From: Bin87 sp965217175
GTDB taxonomy: Bacteria > Chloroflexota > Dehalococcoidia > Lucifugimonadales > UBA3495
Assembly: GCA_965217175.1 (NCBI GenBank)
Contig: OZ244251.1
Span: 558,001 to 622,000 of the forward strand
Direction of reading: 5' to 3'
DNA length: 64,000 nt
Of this stretch, positions 39,760 to 50,896 are shown one piece after another. The position numbers and the translations under genes were made by a program. Position 1 is the stretch's first letter. The number at the start of each line of letters is the position of its first letter. The notes under the pieces were generated by a model. The model searched no databases. It was given only the letters and a program-made list of their open reading frames with translations, and was not told where the DNA came from.

Positions 39760-41223
39760 TAGTATTACAACGACGAGTTAAGGCGGAAGACCGGATGGTG
39801 CCCAGAGGCGCGTTGCACGGCGTTTCTCATGGGAGCGTCTGGCCCGTTCGTTGCGCTGCTGGACATCTTCCAGCCATAGCAGCAGCTCCCGAGGTCCGAA
39901 CCGTTCCCGGGGCAGCATCTCCCGCACTACTCGGTACACCTGCGGCCGCGTGATTTGGGGCATCTTTTTCCCCCCACGCCTGCTGCAGGCTCAGCAGGAA
40001 AGCCCCAGCCAACAGGCACATGGCGATGTGGTGATGCCAGCCCGCCCAGGCTCGGGTCTCGTATTCATCCAGCCCAACGTCGCCCTTCTCGGTCTCAAAC
40101 TCGGTTTCGATGCGCCACCGGGAGCCTCCCACGTAAGCGAGGGTTTCCAAGGGAGTGTTCTCAGGAGCGTTGGACAGGTAGTAGCGGGGTTCGCTGCCAT
40201 CCAGGTTTTGACGATAGACTGCCCAGAGCGCTTCACCAGGCTTCCGCTGCCGCGTCACCCTAACCCGCTGAGCGCTGAAGCGGTAGATACGCGGCCCCTG
40301 GCTTCCCTCCGCCAGCTTTATCTCCCGCCACGCTTCTTCCGGCAAGGCCTCGCTGCGCTCGGCTACGGTCTGCCGCTCCTCACGCAACGGCTTGGGTTTG
40401 CGCGGCTGCCCCCGTCCCTGATAGGGCGGCTTGCTCCAGGTCGGCTCCAACGGCCACACCGTGGTATGCGGCGGTACGTCCAGGACGTATTGCATCCCCT
40501 GCGCGGTAAGGCCCTCCCGCAACGTCGGCGACATCCCGAAGGCGGAATCCCCTGCCACCCACTGCGCCCTGAGATGACCCAGCGCCTGCGCTTGCTCCAG
40601 CATCTCCAGCGCTAACTCCGTCTTGGAACGATACTGACGCCGGGTTGCTGGCACACCCGCCGCCGCACATCGCTCAGTATCCCCAGTCCACTCCTCCGGC
40701 AGATACAGCCGTTTGTCCACCAACGCCCGTCCGTTCGGTCCCACGTGGGCCAAAAACACCCCAGCCTGGCAGTTGGCTATCTTACCCAACGCCCCACAAT
40801 ACTGCCGAGCCACTCCCACCGACTTCACCCCCTGCTTGGGGAAATCGCTGCCGTCCAGCACCCACACCGCCTGCGGATCATCCAACCGCGAACCCAGATA
40901 CTCTTGCAGACGCCCAATCACGCTGTCGTCGTCCCAGCGAGCCTCGGCAAGAAACCGCTGCATCGCCCGCGGCGATACCGGAACCATCTCCGAGAGGTTC
41001 TCGGCGTTGCGCCGCTCCTGAGACTGCACCAGCAGGCCTTGCAGATAGTGGCGGCTGTGCTCCCGCCATTGCTGGCGGCCAAAGGCTGGCGCGAAGTAGT
41101 CGTGGAAATCCTGAAAGGCCTCATACACCCGCTCAAGGTCCGCCACATCCATCACCCCACCCCTTTGAAGCCTTCATCCTATCGCCTGACAATCTTACCA
41201 AATAACCCGTCGTTGTAATACTA
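39760..41223 (-). mobile_element. IS701-family element, copy 2
   Basis: The same 20-bp terminal repeats as at 4555-6018, CTAG at 39759-39762 and 41221-41224, and an apparently identical interior. Two identical copies in the same orientation 35 kb apart could recombine and delete everything between them, and could also confuse assembly. Confidence 0.9.
39778..41155 (-). CDS. IS701-family DDE transposase, second copy
   Basis: The main frame starts at 41155 and stops at 39827. It is the same protein as at 4573-5950, with the same frame change at the homopolymer (39965-39975) and the family C terminus in the neighbouring frame ending at 39778. Confidence 0.87.
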
Positions 41224-41438
41224 GGTAAACGTAAGGCCGGTTGGCGTGGTTCGCATCGCTTGGATATGCCGTAGTGGACAACGTCCCTTTCGCCCATGCA
41301 CGAGGGGCGTACTGCGCCGTAAAACCCGCCGTTGTCGTCCTTTGTCGACCCGGTACCGCGAAAACGACCGACCTGATTCCCACATCTCAACGACTTAAAC
41401 GGTTGTCCTCAACACTAGCCTGGAGCGATCTAGCTGAC

Positions 41439-41747
41439 ATGCCGACCGCCACCGACCCGCCCGCTGTTCCCCTCACCGTCCATATCGATCCGCATCTGAT
41501 GCAGGCTGCCGAGGAGGTCCTGTCCCGGATCCGGATGGCCCCCGACCAGGCCATTAGGATGTTTTTTCAGGCCCTGGTGGATTTTCAGACCATGCCGCCC
41601 CAGCTGTTGGTCCCCAACGAGGAAACCCAACGGGCCATCGAGGATGCCCGTGCCGGCAACGTGTCCGTATACCAAAACGTTGATGCCTTGCTTGACCACC
41701 TCCGGGGCGACCATTCGACCGGCCACCACCTGTCAGCAGGCAGCTGA
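41439..41747 (+). CDS. RelB/DinJ-family antitoxin, orphan
   Basis: ATG 41439 gives 102 residues; an upstream in-frame start at 41241 would add a segment unlike the family. The N-terminal ribbon-helix-helix is LTVHIDPHLMQAAEEVLSR, followed by MAPDQAIRMFFQALVDFQTM and the VPNEETQRAIEDARAGN region characteristic of DinJ/RelB. These dimeric DNA-binding antitoxins pair with YafQ/RelE RNases. No toxin gene follows: the next 225 bp hold no matching frame. Confidence 0.78.
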   Translation: MPTATDPPAVPLTVHIDPHLMQAAEEVLSRIRMAPDQAIRMFFQALVDFQTMPPQLLVPNEETQRAIEDARAGNVSVYQNVDALLDHLRGDHSTGHHLSAGS

Positions 41748-41972
41748 TGCCACGCCTGCCCAACGGACCGACGCCTCGGTCGACCGTAAGCCTGGCGAAA
41801 GCGGCATCAGTCCGCTCTGGGCGGTGACCGCGGCTAACGGATTCTGCTCCCACGTCGCGCCGCCAGAACCCGGCAGAACTTGCCTCGCTTCCACATTGAG
41901 CGATTTTCGGTTACCCCCTGCCTGGTGTGGCCACCAGCTGACTGACACCCGACGACCCCCAGCAGATCGCTC

Positions 41973-42673
41973 ATGCCCTACGTAAGGATCGCCCCCGGCG
42001 CCAACCCCGATCCCCACGCCGTCGCCCTGGCTCGGGACGTGCACGTCGCCGTTCAGCCCGATGTGGTGATCTCTATGGGTCCCGGGAACGGGGCGACCAC
42101 AGGCCAGATTCGGACATCGACCTGTTGGTGATTCTGACCGGTTCACCCGAATCCCGGCCCAACCCCAATCCACCCGTTCCGGAGTCGCCACACGACGTCA
42201 GTTTTCTCATAAGGAACCTGGATTGGTTCCAGCGTTGCCGACGGGCGCGCAACCACGTAGCCGCCCGGGCGATGCGGGAAGGCATGGTCATCGGCGGCAA
42301 AGTACTGGACGTTCCAATCAACACTGATGACGGATACCCGGACGGCTGGCCTGACGTCAAGCACCAGCTGCAATGGACCGATGACCACATCCGATTGATG
42401 GCCCATGCTGATGGCGTTTCTCAGGCCGTGCGCGGGGAATGCGCCCGTGAGGCCATGGAGCACGCACTGCGGGCATGGATCTCGGCGGTCGACCTGGACT
42501 ATCCCATCACCCGCAACATCACCCAACTGGGGAACATTGTCATCGCCAGCCAGGTGGAGAGACCCCACCCGGTTGCCCGTGAACTGCGCAGGTTCCTGGC
42601 TTTCATCCGCAATCCCAATGACGTCGCTGGGGCAGATATTCTGACCCAGTTCGCCGTCTACGAGGATCGGTAA
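41973..42673 (+). pseudogene. MNT nucleotidyltransferase-HEPN fusion, frameshifted
   Basis: The N-terminal part (MPYVRIAPGANPDPHAVALA to VQPDVVIS) and the rest (GSRERGDHRPDSDIDLLVIL) are in different frames; one T missing at about 42074 explains it. GSRERGD-x5-SDIDLLV is the minimal nucleotidyltransferase signature. The C-terminal half is HEPN-like (REAMEHALRAWISAVDLDYP). MNT and HEPN are normally separate antitoxin and toxin genes, with MNT AMPylating HEPN; here they are in one chain. In-frame sequence continues about 50 codons beyond the TAA at 42671, so the native end may be 42823. Confidence 0.7.
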
Positions 42674-42829
42674 ATTCTCAACCGCATTTTGACTCGCCGT
42701 CAGCTGGACACGTTAGTCGCCGACGTACACGATCTGGCCACGGCCATCATCGGTCACGTCCACGCTATCATCGGAACCGGCGACGCCGACCTGGACCGGA
42801 CCGGGAATCAGGACGACCCGTGACCTGCT

Positions 42830-43278
42830 TTGCTTACCCATGCGGAACAGCGGCCGTGGCATCGGAAAGGCTTGTTGGTGGACGTGCGTCTCACCCCAGC
42901 CGATAGTGCCTGGAAACGGGCCGCCGCGGTGGAGATGTTGGCGTCAGCCCCGGACATCCAGCGCATCACTATGGGCGTCGACCGGGGCTACGATGCGAAG
43001 GATTTAGCCAAGGAGTGTCGGACGTTGAAGGTTACGCCCCATGTGGCTCAGAAGCAGCGCTCGTCCATCGACGGGCGCACCCACCCGCCACGATGGCTAC
43101 CGAGTCAGTCAGCGGGCCGTGAAGCGGTTAGAAGAGGTCTTCGGCTGGATGAAGACGGGTGGCTAGCGGAAGGAAGCTGCGCTACTAAGGGATCACCCGC
43201 AATCGGATGTGGGCGGAAATGACCATCGCCGGCTACAACTTGGTACGACTGGCCAAACTGACGGCGGCGGTGGCGTGA
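42830..43278 (+). pseudogene. IS5-family transposase, C-terminal half, frameshifted
   Basis: The frame encodes MGVDRGYDAKDLAKECRTLK and VTPHVAQKQRSSIDGR; further frames carry LEEVFGWMKTG and YNLVRLAKLTAAVA to the stop at 43278. This is the same family as the fragment at 11254-11436. At least two frame changes are present and the 5' half is missing. Confidence 0.8.
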
Positions 43279-43505
43279 GCGCCGGATTGGTAAGTCCTGG
43301 TCGCCGCGTCATCAGCGGAGACCCGGCAAAGCACCCCTTCACGCAGCATCAACCAGGCCTCCACACCGGCAAGTTCGACGCCCACCACCAGTTTCGTGAT
43401 CCTTGTTCCCTTCCGTACCGCTGTGCACTCCGCCTTTTCAACATCCAGTCAGGGTTCCGGTCTCGCAATGGCTTGGGGTAACGGGCCTGCCATGCGGGTG
43501 ACGGA

Positions 43506-44234
43506 TCAAAATGGCAAAGCCCGGCCCACCTCGCGCAGCTTACGACGCCTTTGCTGGGAGTCCGGGACCGCTCGGGAAACTAAGGCCCAGAAATCCGGTG
43601 AGTGGTTTCTGACCGGCAAATGAGCCAACTCGTGCACCACCACGAACTCGGCAAGGGCGGGTTCCAGCATCACTGCGCGCCAGTTGAATCGCAGTGTGCC
43701 GTCCGGGGCGCAGCTGCCCCACCGCTGCCGCTGGTCCCTTATCAGGATGCGCGGGCGATCGCCTTCGCCGAACCTGGGCCACCACTTGGCCACGCCCGCT
43801 TCCATGCGCACGGCAGCTCTTCGGCGGTACCACGCGATGATCGCCCGGCGGATGCGTTCTTGCCGTTGGTCATCAGGTACCTTGCGGGGTACTGCGATGC
43901 GAAATCGCCAGTGGTCGAAGCGCACTTGCGGCGAACGCACGTCGGCGGTTTCGAAAACCATGCGGACGTTTTTGCCGAGGTAGGGCAGTGTCTCGCCGCT
44001 GACGAAGCGCTTCGGAGCGGCTGCCAGTTGGGCGTCAGCGGCGTTCTTCAGGATCCAGGGCGCACGTTTGCGGACCATGGCCTGGATCTCATCGTCGAGA
44101 ATGGTAACCGGAGCTGCCACCTGCACGCCGGCGCCGTCCACCGTGATCTGGACAGTCTTCTTCCGACGTGGGCTGCGGCGGACCTGATACTCGATAGCGG
44201 TACCGCCGAAACGGACGCTATCCCGGTCCGTCAC
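43506..44234 (-). CDS. YgjP-like zinc metallopeptidase (DUF45)
   Basis: The GTG start at 44234 overlaps the hsdR stop as GTGA, so translation is probably coupled; 242 residues. The C-terminal domain holds the zinc motif VVVHELAHLPVRNHSPDFW, with His201, Glu202, His205 and His211 as likely ligands and catalyst, and the preceding RWGSCAPDGTLRFNWR is characteristic of the SprT/YgjP group. The N-terminal part is the family beta-rich region (YQVRRSPRRKKTVQITVDG). Such genes often accompany type I restriction operons; their role there is not established. The gene is intact although hsdR is broken. Confidence 0.88.
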   Translation of the reverse strand: MTDRDSVRFGGTAIEYQVRRSPRRKKTVQITVDGAGVQVAAPVTILDDEIQAMVRKRAPWILKNAADAQLAAAPKRFVSGETLPYLGKNVRMVFETADVRSPQVRFDHWRFRIAVPRKVPDDQRQERIRRAIIAWYRRRAAVRMEAGVAKWWPRFGEGDRPRILIRDQRQRWGSCAPDGTLRFNWRAVMLEPALAEFVVVHELAHLPVRNHSPDFWALVSRAVPDSQQRRRKLREVGRALPF

Positions 44235-47200
44235 CGTTGGCTCCGACGGCGGGCCAGCTCCACGATCCGATTGGCCAGATCGTCCAGCTGGTCCTCGGTA
44301 TAGTCGCCGGTGGGTCGCAGTTCCCGCTTGATGTCCCGCCTCATTTCCCGCTGCACATCCGGATTCAGGTGCCAATCGACGACCGTCTTGTGCAGATCGA
44401 TGACCCGCTCCACCTGACGCGAAATATCCCTGGCTTCTTCGTCTATCCCGGTGTGATAACCGCGCTTCTCTTCCCGGACACGTCGTTGCCGGACATTGCC
44501 GTTGGCTCCGGCCGCCGGTCCGTCCAGGAGGAGTTCGTAAATGGCGAAGGACACCGCCGATAGACCCAGCGCAGCGGCGATGTCTTCCTCGGTTTCGATT
44601 TGTCCCTTGATCGCCGCGGCGCGGCGGGCGGCTTCAGCGGCGTCGATGACCCTATTGCGCAGGTCCTGAATGATGCGCTCCCGCTGCTCGGACAGCTTCT
44701 CGAAGAAGGTGGGGTTGTCGGCCAGGCGTTCGTTGATGTAGGCGCGGATGGCGTGCTCCATCATGAAGGCGCGGGCTTCATCATGGGGCAGTGATGCAAT
44801 CTTCTCGTCGAAGTCGTCGTCCAGCACCGACACCGGCTTCATCAGCCTACAGACATTGGCGTCAATGCGCTCGTCGATCAGCTTCTTGAACCTTGGCGCC
44901 GATGTCGGTCCAGTCCATGTGGGCATCTTCCCGCAGGTACTGGGCCCGCACCCACGCTCGTATCGCAGTGAGCCGGGCCAGGCGGTCCGCGGAGGGCAGC
45001 GCCGCCGATTTGGGCAGCGTCCGATCCATCAGGCGGGATAACTGCCGGTAGTCCACGTTGAATCGTTCGAAGACGTCAGCCTTGAAACTGCCCTCGGTGT
45101 GCCTGTCGGGGGCGAACAGTGAGACGCAGTCCCAAAGGTCAGCCAGGTCGTGCCCCTTGAAGTGGCACTCCGCCTGAACCGCCGCCGATTCCAGAAGCGT
45201 CGACGGGTCCTCCTCCAGGGCGTGCAGCGTGTCCTGTACATCGGGCCAGTCGAAGGTGGAGAAGGCCTCATGCAGGTCGTGGGACACGCCGTGGTAGTCC
45301 ACGACCAGGCCGTACTCCTTGGTGGTGGAAACGCCGTCGTGCTCGTGGGAGAAGGTGCGGTTGACCCGGGCCACAGCCTGGAGCAATCCGTGCTCGTGCA
45401 GGGAACGGTCCAGGTAGAGCACCTGCTCCGGCGGTGCGTCGAATCCGGTGAGCAGCATATCCACCACCACCAGGATCTGGGCATCGCCCTTCGGATCGGT
45501 AAAGGAGCTGATGACCTGGTCGTGGTTGAGCTTCCGGGCAACCTTGAACTCGGGCCCGTCGTTGGCCGAAGTGGTGATTACCGGGTAGGCGCTGACGCCG
45601 AAGCTGTTCAGATGCTCAGGGTAGCGCAGGGCCGCCGCACGGCTGGGCGCCACCACCTGGGCCTTGAACCCATTGGGCCGCACGCTCTGGTTGAAGTTCG
45701 GCGATGTCCAGGGCGATGAGCTGGATGCGCCGCTCCGCCTCGGCCACGGTCTCCTTGTTGGCGTAGCGACGGCTGATGCGGACCCGGTCGTCCTCGGGCT
45801 GGTCATGGAACATGGCATCGAAGAGCTTGTCCAGCGTGTTGGGCCCCTGGATGGACAGCTCGGGCAGCCGGGCTTCGTAGTAGATGGGCACCGTGGCGCC
45901 GTCGGCCACCGACTGTGGGATGGTGTAGGCGTCGATGAGGGGGCCGAAGTGGCGCATGGTGCTGCGGCCAAACCCCTTGTCGATGGGCGTGCCGGTGAAC
46001 CCCACCAGCACCGCGTTGGGCAGCGCCTGGGCCATCTTGGCGCCCAGCAGGCCGTACTGGGTGCGGTGGGCTTCGTCCACCATGACGATGATGTTCTCCG
46101 AGGCGTTGAGCAGGTTCAGCACCCCCTGGGGAGTGTCCAGCACCTCCTCGAACTTCTGGATGGTGGTCATCATGGTGCGAGCGCCGCCCCTGATTAGCGC
46201 CGTCTGCAGGTCCAGGGGATCGGGCTGGTTGCGATGGGAAGTTCGTCAGCGGGCCAGTTGCTCCGGAGGCATGGGCTTGGAGCGGACGATGCGGTCGGGG
46301 GCCTCAAACCCGCAACGCCTGAAGGTGCCGGCGATCTGGTCGTCCAGCTGGGTGCGGTCGGTAACCGTCACTATGGTGGCCTCGGTGAGGCGACGCTCAC
46401 GACGCAGCTTGGTGGCCAGCCACAGCATGGTTAGCGACTTGCCCGAACCCTGGGTGTGCCACACCACGCCGCCCCGTTCCGACGACCGCCGTCCAGCCAG
46501 GATGCGCCGCACCGCCTTGTTGACGGCCCGGTACTGCTGGTAGGGGGCTTCTTCACCACCCGACCGTGTTCCGGCTCGTAGACCACAAAGTCGCGCAGGA
46601 TGTCCAGCAGGGTGGTCGGGTTCAGCAGTCCCGCAGTTATCTGGGCCTGGCCCGTGGGCTCAACGCCGAAGCGTTGCCGGACCTCGTCGTCCGAGTAGGG
46701 CAGCACCGACTTCCACTCGAAGTAGGCGCTTTCCGGCGCTCCGATGGAGGAGAAGACCGCCCTGAGACCGCAGTGGCCCACGCACAGCAGGTTGTAGTGG
46801 AACAACTCGGGCGCGCCGGCGCCGGCCCACTCCGACCCGGCCTCCTGGTAGCGGCGCAGCTGCCGCACCGCCAGGGACTTCCACTCGTCGGCCAGGGTGG
46901 GCGACTTGGCCTCCATGACCACCAGGGGGATGCCGTTGACGAAGAGCACCAAGTCGGGGATGACCATGCGCTGGTCGTCGTCCAGGCTGCCGCGCTCGGT
47001 CTGAGTCTGTCGAAGGGTGCCACGCCGCACTCTGAACTGCGTGGTGACCACGAACTCGTTGAGCCCGCCCTCGGGATGGTCGAAGTCGAAGAAACGGGCG
47101 GTGCGGGTATTGGGGCCGCGGGGCACGTCCACCGCCACGTTCATGCCGTAGGTGAGGTACTCGTGGACGGCCTGGTTGCGCGCCATGCCCACGCGTCCAT

Positions 47201-47425
47201 GTGCTCCAGGTCGAAGATGACCCGCACGGCCTGCTCCTCGGTCATCCACTCGTTGAGCCGCAACAGCGCTGCCTTGAGCCTCCCTTTGAGCAGCGCCTCC
47301 CGCTCGCCGCCGCGCTCCGCCGCCAGCGCTTCCCGGGGCACGTAGGTCCAGCCGAGCTTTTCCAGCAGGACGCGGGCCGGTTCCTCAGCTTGGTTGAGAT
47401 CGTTGAACTTGTTGGGGGTGGTCAC
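44231..47425 (-). pseudogene. hsdR: type I restriction enzyme R subunit, multiply broken
   Basis: The GTG start at 47425 overlaps the preceding apeA-like stop (GTGA). The product would have about 1,064 residues: N-terminal nuclease domain (MVIPDLVLFVNG and VVMEAKSP, the D and ExK residues), Walker A in HTQGSGKSLTM, DEAH box in MVDEAHRTQYG, VLVGFTGTPIDKG, helicase domain 2 (LVVVDMLLTGFDAPPEQ) and a helical C terminus. Lesions: frameshifts at about 47195, 46546, 45703 and 44893 and an in-frame TGA at 46246-46248. Every lesion leaves recognisable family sequence on both sides. As written it cannot make a working motor. Confidence 0.88.
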
Positions 47426-48758
47426 AATACGTCCTTCAACTGTCTAGTCAAAATCCGGAATCGCTGATATTGACAAACGCGATCGACTGTTTCTTCGGGA
47501 ACACCGCATTCTCGCAGCAGGCACATGACGACGAGAAAATACAAAGATTCAGACAATGGGTACAGCCCATCTGCCGCGCGGACCTTTTGAAGTCCTGGAT
47601 GAACCACGTAGTTTACACGTGCCTGTATAACTTTCTTCCTCCACGCATCGGTATCTCCCACCAAAGCTTCAAATGGCTTCCCCGCCTGCAATGCGAGTAG
47701 CTTCAGTTCGTTACCGAAGTTGAAGGTCTGTTTTTGGAGCTGAATTCGACGCATGGCTTCAGCAGCCGTGCAGGCGTTGAAAAACCTGTGCTCCGAATAT
47801 AATCTGGGGAGATACCAGTGGCTGACCAACGAACCCATCACCGTCTCATACTTTTCGGCTATGTCGACCCAGCGCGCGACCCCATCGATTCCGCCCACGT
47901 CTTCGAAGTTGAACAGCATCTGATGACGGTGCGGAGCGGTCTCCCTACCCGGGACATCGTGTCCTTGCATCGGAGCGCGGAGCTCAACCATTCCGTCGGC
48001 AGCCGCATCCCGGAAGATGGGTCCTGGCTCTTGATGGAGCATTAGAGAAACCACAGATGATGGAGAATCTAGCCCAATGGTGATCAAATTCTGCAACGCA
48101 GAACACATCCTGAGGATACCAGTGCCTTCGGCTCCGTCAAGCCAAGCCCCATTACGCACTCCTGACGGATTCTCGCTTCGGATATCCAATCGAAGAAGAC
48201 AGGGTATCTGAAGTCCAGTCCGAGCTTTCCATAGCCGGTTGAGACTATCTCATGGGCCATCGAACCGCGTCGCACCTGGAACCCGTCGACATTGTCAGTA
48301 CTACCATCGGCGTGGAATGAAACCTCTATACCCGTCTTGCCAACCCATTGCTCAAGATGGCTAATGCGCAAATTCACACAGGCGAACTCCAGCGGTTCCG
48401 CTTCTTCCAAGTGAATTCCGAGAAAAACCATCCCGACATGGTACTCCTCACGGGCCGTTCCCGTCGGGAAAGACTGAACAGTCTCGATGCGGATACAATT
48501 CTCCAAAGTCAGCTTCAGATTTCCAGCCTGGCCATGTATTCGGATCCCTTCGATTGGCCCAAGAGGCCGACCTCCTATTTCGAAAGGCGTTTGTTCTTCC
48601 GTTGGCCCCCCGACCTCTCGCCTCAAATCGTAAAATGCACCGATTAGCACTAGTTTGCCCCCGGAGTTAGTATCTAAGGAAACACGGCCCGGTACTTCAT
48701 TTTCGGGAGTCGAAGCCGGCCAAAATTTGCCTTCTAGATCGATGGGTTCCATTTTCAA
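47422..48758 (-). pseudogene. ApeA-like HEPN anti-phage protein, frameshifted
   Basis: The frame from ATG 48758 encodes KFWPASTPENEVPGRVSLD and HGQAGNLKLTLENCIRIET, like the ApeA N-terminal domain. One missing base at about 48158 moves the rest to the next frame (NGAWLDGAEGTGILRMCSAL onward), which carries a helical HEPN-like domain with R-x5-H in VIQARVNYVVHPG, the RNase signature of HEPN toxins. ApeA is known as a HEPN-containing anti-phage protein. It is inserted between hsdS and hsdR and overlaps the hsdR start by 4 nt, so it was expressed with the restriction operon. Assignment is by motif memory, not search. Confidence 0.65.
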
Positions 48759-48856
48759 CGTCCTTGCAAGGATTTTGCGTTGGAGTGTGTTGCGGGTTAG
48801 TTACTTTTGCTGCCCTTGCCTGTAAGCAGCTCATCAGAAACCGACATCTTCACATC

Positions 48857-50062
48857 TCATAACACGCTCAATCCGTGCATCCAAGACTCAATTTGTCTAT
48901 CAAGGCAGTCGATCGCTCTAGCAATGGCTTTTTGTTCGGTGGGCGGTGGCAATAAAATGGGCAACGTGCGCACCCCGTCCCTGGACACTTCCCGAAATGT
49001 GCTGCCAGACCCTCGGCGCTTCAACTCAGACCGGTGATGTAACACGGAGTAGTACAACCAGAGATTGTCGATCCCGTGCTTAGGCGCAAGATTTTGGAAT
49101 CCTTGATTAGTCTCTAACGGCATCGTGCTGATGGCAGCGACGCCTATGGTTGCTCTACTTGTCAATAGAACAGACCCGACCGGCAATAGCGATAAGCCGG
49201 TCGATGCCAGCCCCAGGTCCGTGATGTTTTCGTTCGTAGTAGTTAGGTATCGTCCTGTCAGTGCGGTCAACTCTGACGGTACCACCCAAGGGATGTGTCC
49301 ATCCAGAAGCTGGGTTCGGACCTGGCAGGCGTGCTACCACCGACGACGTCCGCCACCTCCCCAAGTCTTACCACGTACCAGTCGGCAGGGATGGTGCCGA
49401 TGCCGGGGACCTGTTTCCACTCGGTGTGCCAGCCGGGGACGCCCCGGGTGAGCAGCTCGTGGAGGAGGGAGTCGCGCAGGGCCTCGGTGGCGGCGATGAC
49501 CGCCTCGGTGCGCTCGATAGCCTCGTCGATGGAGTCCAGCACCGCGGCGATGGCCCGCTGCTCGGCCAGGGGCGGGAGGAGGATGGGCAGTGAACGAACA
49601 TTGTCCCGAGAAATTTCTTCTCTCTCCAAGAAGGTGCTACCCGATGCTCTTCTCTTCAATTCCCTCTTTACCGATGATACGTAGCAGTACAGCCACAGCG
49701 TGTCGGCACCATCTTTGACCACCAGATTTTGGAACCCCTGATTTGTCGCTAGCGGGATATTGTTGATAGCGGCGGTGCCAACGGTAGCTCGGCTAGTCAA
49801 CAACACTGAGCCCACCGGGAGTAGCGTCAGGCCGGCCGACGCCATCCCGAGTTCGGTGATGCATTCATTGGTAATTGTCAGGTAGCGGCCGGTCAATTTC
49901 GTCAGTTTCAGACGGGACCACCCACGGGATCTCGCCACCCCAAAATCCTGACTCGTTGCGTGATGGCGTACTGCCGCCCACTACGCCAGATATGTCCCCC
50001 AGCCGCGCCCACCGCCAGCCGTCGGGCACTGGGCCGTTGCCGTTTGTTCGGGGCGTGGTCAT
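48857..50062 (-). pseudogene. hsdS: type I restriction specificity subunit, two frameshifts
   Basis: ATG 50062 overlaps the vapC stop (ATGA). Two half-subunits follow one another, each with GGSTPSR or GGSTPAR, IPWVVPSEL, TGRYLT, LLPVGSVLLTSRAT, NQGFQNL and LPILLPP..EQ(R/K)AIA then a coiled-coil spacer. Frameshifts at about 49905 (one extra A) and about 49295 split it in three. The two target-recognition domains are unusually alike. Specificity cannot be read off. No methyltransferase gene adjoins it. Confidence 0.87.
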
Positions 50063-50496
50063 TCGGTGGCGTCCAGGCGGTGGAGGTTGCCGGACCAGTC
50101 CAGGATGCGGCGGTCTGCTGTCACCAGTTGATGGCCTCCCAGGGCCGTGGCGACGATGAGCCGGTCAGCAGGGTCGCCGTGCAGCAGCGGCAACAATCCC
50201 GCTCGAGCCGCGATTTCTCCGTCCACCGGAACCTCGCTGATTCCGGTGTCCAGAAACCCGCGCCGCCAGGAGAGCAGGTCGGCGTCCAGCTGCAGCTGCC
50301 CCTTCTCCACGCGCATTCCCACCTCCCAGAAGGAGATCGCGGAAACAGCCAGGTCGAAATCCTGCAGACCCTGTTCGATGGCGCGGCGAGTTGTCCTTCC
50401 CAACCTCGAATCGTCGGAGGACATCCAAATCAGTACGTGGGTATCCAGCAGTATCAGAACAGGTTTTCCTCGTCTGGTGCGTCGTCGGCGAACCAC
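50059..50496 (-). CDS. PIN-domain toxin (VapC-like)
   Basis: The PIN-domain acidic residues are all present: Asp in LILLDTHVLIWMSSDD, Glu in AVSAISFWEVGMRVE, Asp in GDPADRLIVATALG and Asp in LVTADRRI. ATG 50496 lies inside the antitoxin gene; a CTG at the antitoxin stop (CTGA, about 50459) would give the usual short N terminus. VapC toxins are Mg-dependent RNases neutralised by the protein encoded just upstream. The stop overlaps the hsdS start, so this pair heads the restriction operon. Confidence 0.85.
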   Translation of the reverse strand: MVRRRRTRRGKPVLILLDTHVLIWMSSDDSRLGRTTRRAIEQGLQDFDLAVSAISFWEVGMRVEKGQLQLDADLLSWRRGFLDTGISEVPVDGEIAARAGLLPLLHGDPADRLIVATALGGHQLVTADRRILDWSGNLHRLDATE

Positions 50497-50735
50497 TCCG
50501 CTGGCATAGGGGAAACGATGTCACCAAGGATTTTTATCTTGTCCCGATCCCGGCCGAACGGCGTTTTGGGCCGTTCCCGGTAAGGCGCCAGTTTGGCTAC
50601 CGGCTTGCCGTTCTTGGTGATGATGATTTCCTCACCGCTCTCAGCTACCTCGTCCATGAGCTTCAGGCACTTTGCCTTGAACTCCGACGCCTTCATGGTC
50701 CGGGTCCCGGTGGGCATTTCACCGCTCGTTGTCAT
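50454..50735 (-). CDS. Phd/YefM-family antitoxin
   Basis: The frame opens at ATG 50735, with a better family match from the internal ATG at 50696 (MKASEFKAKCLKLMDEVAES). The conserved IIITKNGKPVAKLAPYRER segment follows, and the acidic C terminus (EWFADDAPDEENLF) would wrap the toxin. It overlaps the PIN toxin gene. Such antitoxins repress their own promoter, which should lie at about 50740-50800. Confidence 0.85.
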   Translation of the reverse strand: MTTSGEMPTGTRTMKASEFKAKCLKLMDEVAESGEEIIITKNGKPVAKLAPYRERPKTPFGRDRDKIKILGDIVSPMPAEWFADDAPDEENLF

Positions 50736-50896
50736 ATCCCAGCCCCCTTGCAGAATTGCAACTTCATCATAGCATGGTCATGACTATGGTCATAGTTACA
50801 AGTGATTTATCGGGAGGAACCCAGCTCGGCCAGCAGGGCGTCCATGCGGGCGACGGCTTAAGAGCCCTTGTCATGGCGGCACCGGCCCGGTTTGCT

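Noticed and set aside
50820..50885. Remnant of hsdM between phd and hicB
   Set aside because: Only about 16 residues remain open and they do not show a methyltransferase motif.
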